64,000 bases of DNA from Opisthocomus hoazin (Eukaryota > Chordata > Aves > Opisthocomiformes > Opisthocomidae): contig NC_134419.1 in assembly GCF_030867145.1 (NCBI RefSeq), forward strand, positions 310,001 through 374,000, in the 5' to 3' direction. This document shows, piece by piece, positions 1 through 11,641 of this stretch (position 1 is the stretch's first letter; every line of letters starts with the position of its first letter). Under the pieces are notes generated by a model that saw nothing but the letters and a program-made list of their open reading frames with translations, did no database searches and had not been told where the DNA came from. Made by a program: the position numbers and the translations under genes.

Positions 1-369
1 GGACCTTGAGTTTTGTACGTAGCCGTGATTTTGACAGAAGTGGTGTTGCAATGCCAGCTGCTGGAAAGCACCAGCTTGCGCCAGCGAGACCCCTCTCATT
101 CTTCCACCCGTTGTACTCTCTCCTAGAACTCGGTCTTGAAGGCAGTGGTTTTCAGTGGTCAGGAGAGGCAGCAAATTCAAAGCAGAAGTCTGGGAGATGC
201 AAACAGGAGCAGCTGGCTTGGGGCTGCTGTGGTAGCAGGTTCTCATCCCCTGGGAGTGTGCGTGCATGTGTTTATCTGGGATAGCGCTGCACACTAACGT
301 CATGGTGACTGTAAAGAACGAAGAAGGGCTAGTGTGTATAGAAACCAGAATCAGTCTGAGACGAAAGCA
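1..369. other. No feature recognised
   Basis: Mixed-composition sequence at the window start. No repeat, exon or regulatory motif could be supported. Confidence 0.5.
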
Positions 370-930
370 TTTTGGTAAAGGATGATATAAGAAACTTTAC
401 TGGGGTAGTGCCAGCTGTCCGCTGCAGGCCCTCAGGGCTGGATTTGGAAATGGAGAGAGATCTCAGCAATATCATTAAAGAGGTAAGTAGTACCAGTAAT
501 TGTATCATCATGGGAAACTTGACTTTCCAGATACAGATCAGAGAGCAAATGCTACTAATAATTACAAGGTCCAGATCTTTGTGCTTGTGTTGGTCTCTCG
601 GTTTCTTTGCATGTGGAAGAGCTTTGGAATTACTTTAAATCAAATGTGTAAAAACTATCCAGAATCTGTACGGCAGACAGAGAAAAATATGTCGTGGGGA
701 ATGACACGGGTACTGTCAGACTGAACTGGGTAAATACCTCAAAAGGACACTATAAGTAAAGAACCTGTAGTGAAAAGAAACAACATTAATCCAACAAAAA
801 TGTGTCATAGAGGTAAAAAGTGCAAGATAAAGTGAAGACTAACAAAGGCTATGTGAGCTGTATTTTTATGCAGGAAATTCAAAGTTTCTTCAGTAAAGTC
901 TGCACTGAGACTGGAAAAAGAAGTAAAAGG
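370..930 (+). mobile_element. Possible ancient CR1/L3-like LINE ORF2 remnant
   Basis: Broken reading with the endonuclease-type phrase IIMGNL.FP at 495-540, followed by a NATNN stretch, and an ELWNYFK-like segment near 620-660. This resembles the endonuclease-to-RT region of very old LINEs. Too decayed to classify. Confidence 0.3.
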
Positions 931-1579
931 TAGTTTACAATATAATGTATTTTAAATATATTGATCATAAACTGATACCGTAATAAACTAATGCTTTGTC
1001 CAGTTTTCTCACAAATATTATTTCAGCCTTGTGGGCAGAAGCTGGATGGCTAATGAGAGAAAAGACAGGGAAAAAGACCTGCATTAGAGACAGTCTGTGG
1101 TGCGTTGACCCCAGCCGGGAACTAGGCACCTACCAACCTCTCGCTCACTCTTCCTCACCCTGTGGCGTGATGGAGGAGAGAATCAGAAGGGCAAAAGCCA
1201 GAAACTTAGAGAGTCTAGACAAAGACAGTTTAAGCGAAGGGAGGACAAAAGGAAAAAACAACAAACAGAAAAAAACAAGTGATGCAAAGGCAATCACTTA
1301 CCACCTCTCTCTGGCAGTGTGATGCAGTGTGTTAGTGAGACTGCCTGGTTGAGGCAACAGTGTGTGATCAGCGACTGGTGGTCACGTAACCTCCCGGCAG
1401 AATGCAGAGGGGTGCAGAGGGGTGGTTGGCAGCTGCTGGCTTGTCAGCCAGGCCAACAGAGCAGAAGCAGCTTTACTTCGGAAAGGATGATGAAAGGTGT
1501 GGAGGTAAATGACAAATGGGATAAAATCCAGCATGAATTTAGCAAAGACAGGTCATCCCAGACCAAAGAAGGATCCTAA
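931..1579. other. Gene-free stretch
   Basis: AT-rich start, then mixed sequence with a short near-direct repeat of AGAGGGGTG near 1405-1425. It may include decayed LINE sequence continuous with the CR1 end at 1580, but I cannot prove that. Confidence 0.4.
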
Positions 1580-1740
1580 TGCTTCTTTGTGGAATCTCCA
1601 GCCTTGGAGATACTAAAAATCCAACTGGACATGGGCCTGGGCAGCCGGCTCTGGATGGCCTTGCCTGAGCAGGGGGTTGGACCAAATGATCTCCAGAGGT
1701 GCCTTCCTACCTCAGCCAGCCTGTGGTTCTGTGAGAAGGA
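1580..1740 (+). mobile_element. CR1 LINE 3' end fragment
   Basis: Contains the diagnostic 3' UTR sequence of an older CR1 subfamily: a CTCCAGCCTTGGAGAT start, GGGCAGCC, GAGCAGGGGGTTGGACCAAATGATCTCC, and a CTGTGGTTCTGTGA end. Diverged. Confidence 0.7.
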
Positions 1741-3199
1741 GCATGCTCAGGGTGAGCAAGTGACATGGTCATTGGGCTGGATGTGCTGACCTTGTCTGCC
1801 GCTTCTGAGGGCTGCGGATCCACGGAGATCCGCCTGAGGGACTGGTTGCCCCGGGATGTGCAGGTCTGTGATGGTATTGCATAACCAGAAATGGGCAGCC
1901 AACCTCATGCAGACTGTATTTGGGGTTGTCACTGATGTTAGTGTGAGGGGTAGTATCCCGGTTCAGAAAACTGCTGTCCCAGAGGCTTCTGGTGACTTAG
2001 TTGCTGACATTGGAGCATCTGGGTGAAATCCAGGCCTGCCTCATTGGTTTGTCCTGGCTGTGCTATGGTGGGTGGCATGATTGACTCCTTGCAACCCCAT
2101 GCCAAGAGGTGCCGGGAGAGGTGCATTCGTATCCCAAGTCTGTATCTGACGGCTTCTATGAAAGTGGAGCAAGAGATTAGCTAGAACTGTTTGAAATTAT
2201 TCATTCAAAATATTTTTGGGGGGGAGGGAAAATCTTTCTTCCGATTTTTTCCTCTGCTAAAGTGCAAGTTTACACAGGGAATAGTGACTTAGAGTTAAGT
2301 TCTAGGAGTGTTAACACTGAGTGGAAAATGATTTCTCAGATGATTGAAAGATGGAATGTCTTCTCCTTGGGTATTTTAAAGAAATCCCCAAAACTTTTGA
2401 AGAAAAATGTTCAAAGAAAATGAAAACTTTGTCACTTTTGTCATTTCCCCTGCCCTGGGAACTGAAAAGAACCCTTGGTGAGCCACAGGACTCTGCTGTT
2501 GGCTGCTCTGTCACAACACCGCCACACTCTTCCCAGAAGCACAGCCTTGAGCAGTAATGGTTACAGGAATGTCCAAAACCAGATGGTGGCATTGGAGCCT
2601 AAATGAATCACAACTGAAATGCTTTAGTCTTAAATTCCTCCCTGATGTTACTCCATCAAAGCCAATTAATTTGACCTCCTGAGCCAGCATCTTCCTAAAC
2701 TTTGCCAAACATCTCTGGCTTGTTGCTGTTGCTTGCAAATGGTTTTAGAACAAGCCCTCTGCCCATCCCTTCCAGACATATGTTCAGAGGGCATAGTCAG
2801 TGCGCAAAGACTTGTTATTGGGAAAAGAGCTGTCCCCACCTAGAAATTTGCACTCAGCCTGGAGATGTTTTTTATTATGTATTAACTGTGGGTCTGATAA
2901 AGCTGGAAGGTTTTTAGAGACAAATATTTAATTTTTACCCATTTGAATTTGCTGCTTTTTCCTTGCATCAAATTCTGCCAGCTGTTATGAATGCTGTCCT
3001 CCCCGGAGAACGGAAAGTAATATAGCGAGAAGACTAAACCAGCACACTGAGAAACTCTCACATGACTATCTTTTTTTTTTTTCTTTTAAAGAAAATTTTC
3101 TGCTAGAACATTTATCTTTTCAGTAATTCCAGTGTTTAAAAGAATCACACTCTCTGAGGTCCACAAACACTTGGCAGCAAAACTTCTGCTCAGATTAAG

Positions 3200-3275
3200 A
3201 AGCGCTGGGTGGCTCAGCAAACAACAGCCTGATAAGGTCCCTTCTCTCCTGGTTGCTGGTTCAGATCCAGACCAG
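3200..3275 (+). repeat. Possible tRNA-derived SINE head
   Basis: TGGCTCAGCAA at 3210-3220 resembles a Pol III A box and GGTTCAGATCC at 3258-3268 a B box, with tRNA-like spacing of 48 nt. The B box has two mismatches to consensus. It is not a functional tRNA gene. Confidence 0.25.
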
Positions 3276-6200
3276 ATCGATAATCACCAGCTGCTCTCTC
3301 TGGGAGAAAGTGGTGCAGCTACCCAGCGTGAGCCAAGTGGTCCTCCCACCTACAACCTCCTCTGCTGCTAAGCTCATCTTCAGTCTCAAAAGCAAGGCCA
3401 CGAGTTGGAAAGCAAGTGGGCTGAGAAAATCATGGGGAGGATTAGGCAAGTGTCAGAGTGGGGTTGGAAAGCTCTCCCTGCCAGTCTCGCACTTCAGATT
3501 TACTCTTCCCGTTGTAGATGCCATGGTGAGTACCAGTGTCCCACTGAGACAGTGCTGTACAACTCTGTCTTACAGGCAGGGAGAGAAACAGAGAAACTGT
3601 TTCCACTATTTTACTTCCCACCCAGAAGCATCTTGAGTGAATTTCCTGGAATTACTCCAGTTAAAAATTGGAGAAATAGGAGAGTCTTTGTTTAATGCAG
3701 TTCTTCAGAAATGCCAATTCTTGTGGCTTATGTCACCTTACAGTGCCACATGAATCATTATGTAATATAGCAATACTATATTGACTGGATATGTTTCTAA
3801 TGCTATAATGCTAAGCTTAAAGTAAAGTGGAAGAGAATATGAAAGGCTGGACATTGAACTTGTCTTCAGCCAGGCATGCGTGTGGCGAGGGTGTTTGTCC
3901 TTGCACCCAGCGTGTCTTTCCACAGGCTTCAGTTTGATTATATTTAGGCTTTTAAGAAGCAGCAGTACCTTGCCAGGCATTTCAGGTACTTTTTCCGTGT
4001 GTTCCAGGAAGGAATATAAGAACACAGCACTGGTGCTGAAACAAACAGCAGACTGAAATATTTTGGCAAGGAGTCGTCCTTCCGTTCACAGAGCCAGGGC
4101 TCATGGTGGGGGGCCAGGGCTCTGCCGGTCTTGGTGCCCCTCATGTCTTTCTGTAATGCAAAGCTGCATTTCCCTTGTGGAGGGGGAGAATGCTGTTACA
4201 TCTGGTAATGATGTTATTCTTATTGCATTCGTGTGTTGCACTGCTGTACAGACCTTGAAAATATACATCCAGCCATCTGATCCAGCTTTTTTTTTTTACT
4301 ATACACATTCACTTACTCTTCAGCTCTGAGGCATATTGACTTAATTCCCTCTGTTTTCTAATGCTGTGTGTGGTTTAATCACATCCCCAGGAAGAGGTGT
4401 AATTATTAAACCACAGGAAAGTTAATGACTGGTATTTGCTCTTCAGCATAACCCATTTTGGTGTCCAGGCTTTGGCATGTCATCCAATGGGAAAATCAGC
4501 TTGGAGACATAATCCTCAAACCACACATGATTTCCCAGTGATTTATAGATCTTTTTTTCATGTACTAGTTAGAACAATAGTTTTGCTGGTTATTTTAGAA
4601 AGGCATGTTTTTTCGATCAAGCTGTGTGGTGCTTACCATGAGGCAGAAAGTAGTACCTGCTGAAAATTCTTCCCTGGATTTTGCACATCTTTCATATGGG
4701 GGATGGGTATTTCACCATATGCAAACTAGATTTTACATAAAATTTGCATACTTGTGTAAAGGTTGCCTACAGTACTTGTCATTACACAAATGCATAATTC
4801 AGGGGTTTTTGTTAAATCAAGAGCTCCTAATGTACTTTGCTTATTATGTATAAAATCCCTAGGAAATTGGCTGACAATTGCTCAACATTTTCTTTATTGA
4901 AGGGATTTCCTGGCAGTCTCACAATAGCAGTGGGTTATTAGTAGCTCTCTGTGTGTCTTGTGAATTCCTTTTAACAAAAGGTCCACTAAACTATATCAAA
5001 TTCTATACTGGTCAAAAGGAAAGAAATAGAACCCATTAGAAAACAGCATTTCTGCATACAGTTGGTATTTTATTTAGGAAATGATCTAGAATCAGATCTC
5101 TCCTTTTGGCTGTGAGGCTCATTAAATGATAATAATAATAAAAGCTTAGAAAGAGGGCCAGTTTAACCATCTTTGTTAGTCCCCACACAAAGTATGCAAA
5201 CCCAGAAAGAAATCTGTGAGCTGTGAGTACCTGAAGAGCTGCTGCACTGACCCCATTGCTGCTTACACACGGCTGAGCCTGCCCCTGCCTTTGGTCTTTT
5301 ACCCACTCAAATCAGTAAATCAGACACTGGAGAAAGACTCTGCATATGGAGGATTAGGAAACACAGTTTTGCTCTAGGGGTGAAGGAGACTCGTGCAGGG
5401 GTTGTGCTTGGTTTATTGTTTATGAAGTCCGAAGGTGAAAAGAGAAGAGTATACCATTGACAGTTTGTTCAGGGAATAATTGTGTGAAATCAGGGGAAAC
5501 ACCCATGGAATAAGGTTCTATTCTGTGTGAGTAAAGGTATCAGAACTGCAATGAGTAAACTTGAAACAACCCTGCCTGTTTAAAGGAACTGGTTAATAGT
5601 TCTGGAAATGGAGGATTAACAGTATTTTTTGGGGTGAAAATTACTGTGGTTTGCTTTCTGTTTCACGGAGCTGAATAAACTGCACACTGCTAGTTCTGCT
5701 CCTTGAGCATTTGTGAGACTTCTTCTCTTGCTGTGCATGAAATTCACTTTCTCCTCTTTTTAAGATGCTTAGTCTGAGCTGTATATAGGGCTGCTCTTAA
5801 AAACAACAGAAACTTTAAAGGGCTGCTTCTAGGTTCACACACAGACTTGACACTAGTGGTGTTCTACTACGTTCGTTTTAAAGACTGCTTCTGATTTCAT
5901 ATATTTCAGTTCAAAAAAGTCAAGATTCCTGACTTAAACTGGACTTGAGGTCAAAAAAAGGCTTTAAACTCTTGCTTAGGAATTTACGGTCACTTGAAAG
6001 GGGCTGTAAAGCCCTTCCACAATGCAGTGGCAGACTCTGTGTGGGTGTAAAGATTGCACATGATCTGGACACTGGAGAATCAAGCTTTGGGATAGAAGTT
6101 TGTCTTCCTTCAGCCTAAACCTCCTTATCCTGGCACCTTAGTGAGAGCAGGCTAAGTATCCCCATCACCAATTAAAATTCCCCACCCCTTAGGTACAGGT

Positions 6201-6619
6201 GAATTGCATCAGTGGAGGTGATCCTCAAAGGAGGTTCTTCTGCACATTCCCTTTGATACTGGTGGGGGCTGAGAGAGCTGAGGTGTGGTGAAACTGCTGG
6301 TGTGCTGCCAGAGGTATGTGGCTATGCAGAACCTTAACTTAAGAAAATCAGCTGATTTCTCAATGAAAATGTGCATGGCATGGGAATTGTTTCTATGTTT
6401 TAGGGAAGATGAAATCTAGGAATGTGCTTTTGTTTTTATGCAAATGGGGCTCAAAAGAAAAAAATGTTGTTGGGGAGTAGGGAAGCAGTTATTCAGTTAG
6501 AAAGTTTGAAACTTGTTTTTGAAGCAAGAGAACATACTGGGGGTTTTTTTCCCCACTCTATAAATAACTCTTGGCAGGCAGAAACAACCTTGATTGCATG
6601 AGATGAAGTAGAGCAACCA

Positions 6620-6745
6620 GCAGGCTCTACAGCAGAATAAATGGCACTGTGCCAGGAGCTTCATCAAATGAATAATAGCTTCCACTTGACAATCAGTAAA
6701 GTGCCTCTTCTCCTGTGGATTTAGTTTTTAATGATGATTAGAGAG
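6620..6745 (+). repeat. Diverged non-coding element, copy A
   Basis: The core at 6671-6708 (AATAATAGCTTCCACTTGAC...) matches 34427-34464 at about 32 of 38 positions. Weaker similarity extends upstream to a shared TACAGCAG. The second copy is at 34.35-34.5 kb. It is either an old repeat family or a duplicated regulatory element. Confidence 0.45.
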
Positions 6746-9700
6746 GATGGGCCCCTAAAATTTCTCTGGTAGAAATGACCTCCTATTAATTTCTGTTACT
6801 TGAAATGCTGAATTTCAAAGCTATTTTACAGCTGCAAAACCAAAGGCACTGACATAAAGGAACTATTATCTTTGTAATTGTAGCAACAAGTATTAAATTT
6901 GTCATTGATTAACAGAGACTTTTTAACTTTATGATCCTTCTGTTGGCTATGTCCCTTACATAATGTTCTGAGCTTTCCAGATTGCCGTCCTTTGAAAGTA
7001 AAATGTTTATTAGAGTGTGAAAGTATGTCTTGTAGACTAGAAACCCTTTCTATATTGCTGCCTTTCTCTAATGTAATTCCTTCATGTGTTTTTCTCCTAA
7101 CATTTGGTATTGATCATCGTGGGTAGCAAAGGGTGTGTTTCAGTACGCATGGTGTGGTTGAGTCCTTCCAGGCGTGCGTGTTCAGGGGTAGGTAGGTGTG
7201 CTTCCTCAGTCGGGTGCCTCACAAGACAGTCAGAACGAAGAAGTAAATCCCAGTTGCGATCCTCGCCATGAACAAAAGGATCTTCCCTACTCTGAGAGTA
7301 AATAATCATGGAGTTTAACTGACTTGAAAACCTAGACCTGCAAACATATCCCATGCCTCTTGTCCTTGGTGGTTTGTGTTTTTTTTGTTTTGTTCTGTCT
7401 TGTTTAAGGCAAAGTTGTAGAAAGAAACTTTGGAAAATGCTGTGAGAGGCTCCATGATGCTGTTTTAGTGGGGAGTTATGAGAAAGGCTGATTAGGTCTT
7501 GCCTCTTGATTAAAATGCAGAAGCAAATTACAGTCTAGGCTTCTGTCCTTGGGCTGCTACTGCTGGTGGTTTGGGACAACACATGCTGCACAGTGTTTAA
7601 TAACACAGAATAATTTTACAAAGCTATAAACTGCTTGGTACGATCACCGCAGTGTTTGAAATGTCCTGAAGGTGCCTGTTTCCTTGCTAGCAAGGCGCCA
7701 GGCAGTGCAGGTGTCTGCGCCGAGGGGCCGGCTGCCCGGTGCCTGGTCCCCTCGCCCCAGGAAGGGCAGTGCAGGCGAGGGGCCCCTTCCCTGGCCCCAC
7801 TGCCAGCGGCCGCAGCCCACCGCACGGGCGACCCTGGGAGGGACAGCCTTCTGGGAAGTCTGGCTAGCCCTCCGTGCTCCCCGCGGGAACGGGAGAATGG
7901 GACACACAACAGTAAGAGAGAAGGAACAAATATTAATTAACAATTGCATGGCGTAAGGCTGTTACTAAGTGGACAAAAGAAGAGCTTTGAAGGAGATGAA
8001 GCAAACTTTCTTTTTTACATCCAAAGGGGGTTTCGGAGCACTGTCTCCTGTGCGCCACGCTGTGATGGAGCATTAGCAGGGGACAACGTAAGGAGCATTG
8101 CGATGGGAAATTTCTGTCAGTGCAGGTACTCAGATGCGTTACGCACGAGGATGTGCTGGCTTGACCGCCTGCACAGTGAGCCCTCTGTGTTTGTCTGGAT
8201 TGTGCTAAGAAGCAGCTTTCACAGCTATTGATGGTACTCAGAATAATGCTGCAGGGGAAAAAAACATGAGAAAAGACTTAAGACCGCTGTCCAGATTTCT
8301 GGATGTCAGGTTAGGATGTGAGGAACTACTGAAAAGAAAAAAATTGGGCCAGTCAGTTGTAAACACTTGCTTAGAGTATTTTTAAATGTTTTGTGCTGAA
8401 TTTCATTTTTTTGTTTTACATTGCATTTTTACCATAAGTGATCACATTTTCATAGTAAAAAACTTGCTTTGAACAAAAAATTGGAACTTTTCATTTAGAC
8501 TACTGTAACTGGATTTTGAATTGGATATTGAAACTGGGAATTTGTCATAGCTGACCTTTTTCCCTCCATAAAAAATCAGTGCTGATGAATCAGCGTATTT
8601 TTAAAATAAACATTTCTCTAAAAAGTCTTGGCAAGCAATGTAAGTATACAGAGCAGAGCACGCAAGCAGAGATAGTAATTTATTTCTGGAACTGGTCATT
8701 TGATATGCGTACCATGGGAGCTGGGATTTTCTTCAGTTTTGCCACGAGCGAAAATTATTTTGCAAATGTTTTTTGTAGATACTTGTTCTGGCTGCCTTTG
8801 TGTGTTGCATGATGTTGTGGTTATTGCCAAGTCAACAAAATAACTCGAACTAGGCATTTTGGGCAAGAGCTTTGTTTGCGAGTTCAGCTGCAGGGTGGTG
8901 TGGACCTTGCCTAATGTTTGCACAAGAGGTGCTGTGTCTGGGACCTGCTGCTGTGAAATCGCACAGCGTTTCTGCAGCGAGCACGCTGGAAGGAACAGCG
9001 AGCGGCAGGGCGAGGCGCTGGCGAAGTGAACGAGGGCTGCAGGAGGGCCTGGTGGGAAGGGGCTCTGCTCCGACCCCGGTGGTGGCACGCGCAGGGCAGG
9101 AGCAGGACTGGGCAGCGCGGAGGGGGCTCGCGCGGCGGAGGGACGGGGGCTCGGTGCCGTGATTTGGGTAGGACACAGCAGCCCTGCCAGCTGTTAAGAC
9201 TGGCCTCAGCTTTCGGACACCTCTTCTCTATGCACCGTCTCTGGGACTCCTGACGCAGCCGGGCAGTTTGTAAGGTGTGGGCAGTCACTGTCTGCAGCAT
9301 CCTGACGTAACACGGAGGTGCTCAGAGCAGTGTTCGCTCGCTGAGATGAGTTTGCAACAATGGGACATGGTATCCTGGGGACGATACATCATCCTACCAG
9401 CAACTCTGCTCACTGGACTCTGGTGTGTGCCCCCACCCAGTCTTTGCAATGGGCTTACAGTCTGGGTTTTTCTCCTTTAGCTGCTGGGACCTGTATCAAA
9501 CACTTGCACAATTATATTTTTGTGATTATTGGCAGAAGTTGGCTTTCATTCAGCAAGTAGTGTCCTATCAGTTCATCTAGAGTTCTCTCACAGATGGTGT
9601 GTGATCAGCAAACAGCATTTAAATTACATTTCTATGCTAGCAGACATGTACTCCAGGGGATTTTCACTGAAACTGTCACAGCTCTTATCAAGGTTTGGAG

Positions 9701-10782
9701 AATAAATAGAATATCCAACGCTGACAACACTGAATTTCTTTTGTGAGATGCCACAACACTTCAAAAATTGTTTCCTGCTTGAAGTTCATGGGAATATGGC
9801 ACTGTCTTGGACATTGTTGTGTGGTAACTGGTAGTAAATATTTCTTTTACCATAGTGACCTGTGTGTGACTGCCGCAACACCAGGCAGCACCGAGGCAGT
9901 AATGCAACCTTGGTGTGCAGTGGAGGGGCTGGGAATGAAAGCAAAGGCAAGGAAGTGTTCAGGAAGTCAGGTAACACTAGTAGGAAGGACTTGGTTTCTC
10001 AACAGGCAGAGGCTTTGTTGCATACACTGTAGATCTACAAAGTTCATACTCAAACGAGATGGTAGCAAGAAGAGTGCTTTTACAAAGTCCTTCCTACTGA
10101 TGAATGTCCTTTGCATACTCCTACATCTTCAAGAACATCCAGCATTTTATTTAGCCTTTCATAACCTGTTTGTCCTTTCTTTTTTGCGCCTTCATCGCAG
10201 AAGGACTTCCCAGTATTTGCACTGGTGCTTCAGTGCAAGTGCTGGCGCTGTTGGGACACACTTGGTAAGGCTGTGGCAGCCTGACATTTGTGCATTTATA
10301 TGACATTAAACATACCTGGACTATCCCAAAGGCACTAGCATTGGCCATGGAGTTTAAATCACTGTACATCTGTGAAAGCCGAATAGGATTGTGGATAATA
10401 CCCTACAAGGGATGCTGCGAACACCCTGAGTCAAATTCAGCCCAAAAATGTTAAAGTTTGAGTTTATTATTTTAAGTTAATGAGTCTAGTTTTAACTCAA
10501 GACAAAGACAAAGCTGAAATCAGGTTAATGTGGCTTTAAACCACACAAGAGTTTCCCTTTTTTTATTTTTTTTTCCCCTGATAAGTTTAGTAGAATAAAA
10601 TAATCAAAATACTCTGTAGGAATGATTAGCTTGAAAGTGTTTTATTCGAGTAGCGTGGTTTGGATAATTTGTGGCAGCCTCTTTCACTCAGAAAGTGGTC
10701 AAAATAATTTATTGCAGATATTGGGAATAAAAATTAGCTTTAGAAATGGACTCCTTGAGAAATTCTTGTAATTTCATCTCTC

Positions 10783-11641
10783 AGAATCACAGAATAGTAG
10801 GGGTTGGAAGGGACCTCTGTGGGTCATCTAGTCCAACCCCCCTGCCGAAGCAGGGTCACCTACAGCAGGCTGCACAGGACCTTGTCCAGGCGGGTCTTGA
10901 ATATCTCCAGAGAAGGAGACTCCACAAACTCCCTGGGCAGCCTGTTCCAGTGCTCCGTCACCCTCAGAGGGAAGAAGTTCTTCCTCATGTTCAGACGGAA
11001 CTTCCTGTGCCTCAGTTTGTGCCCATTGCCCCTTGTCCTGTCACTGGGCACCACTGAAAAGAGCTTGGCCCCATCTTCCTGACACCCACCCTTCAGATAT
11101 TTGTAGGCATTTATAAGGTCCCCTCTCAGCCTTCTCTTCTTCAGGCTGAACAAGCCCAGCTCCCTCAGCCTCTCCTCGTAGGAGAGATGTTCCAGTCCCC
11201 TCACCATCCTTGTAGCCCTCCGCTGGACTCTCTCCAGTAGCTCTTCATCTTTCTTGAACTGGGGAGCCCCGAACTGGACACAGTACTCCAGATGAGGCCT
11301 CACCAGGGCAGTGTAGAGGGGAAGGAGAACCTCCCTCGTCCTGCTGGCCACACTCTTCTTGATGCACCCCAGGATCCCATTGGCTTTCTTGGCAGCCAGG
11401 GCACACTGCTGGCTCATGGTTAACCTGTCGTCCACCAGGACACCCAGGTCCCTCTCCACAGAGCTGCTCTTCAGCAGGTCCTCCCCAAGCCTGTACTGAT
11501 GCATGGGCTTGTTCCTCCCCAGGTGCAGGACCCTGCATTTGCCTTTGTTGAACCTCATCAGGTTCCTCTCTGCCCAGCTTTCCAGCCTGTCCAGGTCACG
11601 CTGAATGGCAGCACAGCCTTCCGGTGTGTCTACCACACCAC
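10783..11641 (-). mobile_element. CR1 LINE, 5'-truncated, with an open ORF2 C-terminal part
   Basis: The minus strand carries about 258 uninterrupted codons of the CR1 ORF2 C-terminus: [20 protein letters not shown], then [47 protein letters not shown] and [12 protein letters not shown] stop and the family 3' UTR follow, ending in CTATTCTGTGATTCTGA at 10783. It is truncated at 11641, in the part of ORF2 just past the reverse transcriptase core. The absence of stops over this length indicates a fairly recent insertion. Confidence 0.93.

Larger units (their letters stand above)
1741..10782. other. Gene-free intergenic region
   Basis: Nine kilobases without a supported exon. It holds the possible SINE head (3.2 kb) and element copy A (6.6 kb). 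Two small CpG-rich spikes lie at 7.69-7.89 kb and 8.94-9.17 kb. AT-rich sequence between 4.2 and 6.5 kb has low repeat content and may contain conserved non-coding elements. The short open frames look like chance. Confidence 0.6.

Noticed and set aside
3208-3270. tRNA gene
   Set aside because: A and B boxes are only approximate and no cloverleaf could be drawn; at most a SINE relic.
9743-10303. 186-codon plus-strand frame
   Set aside because: Translation is not protein-like and has no family resemblance or splice context.
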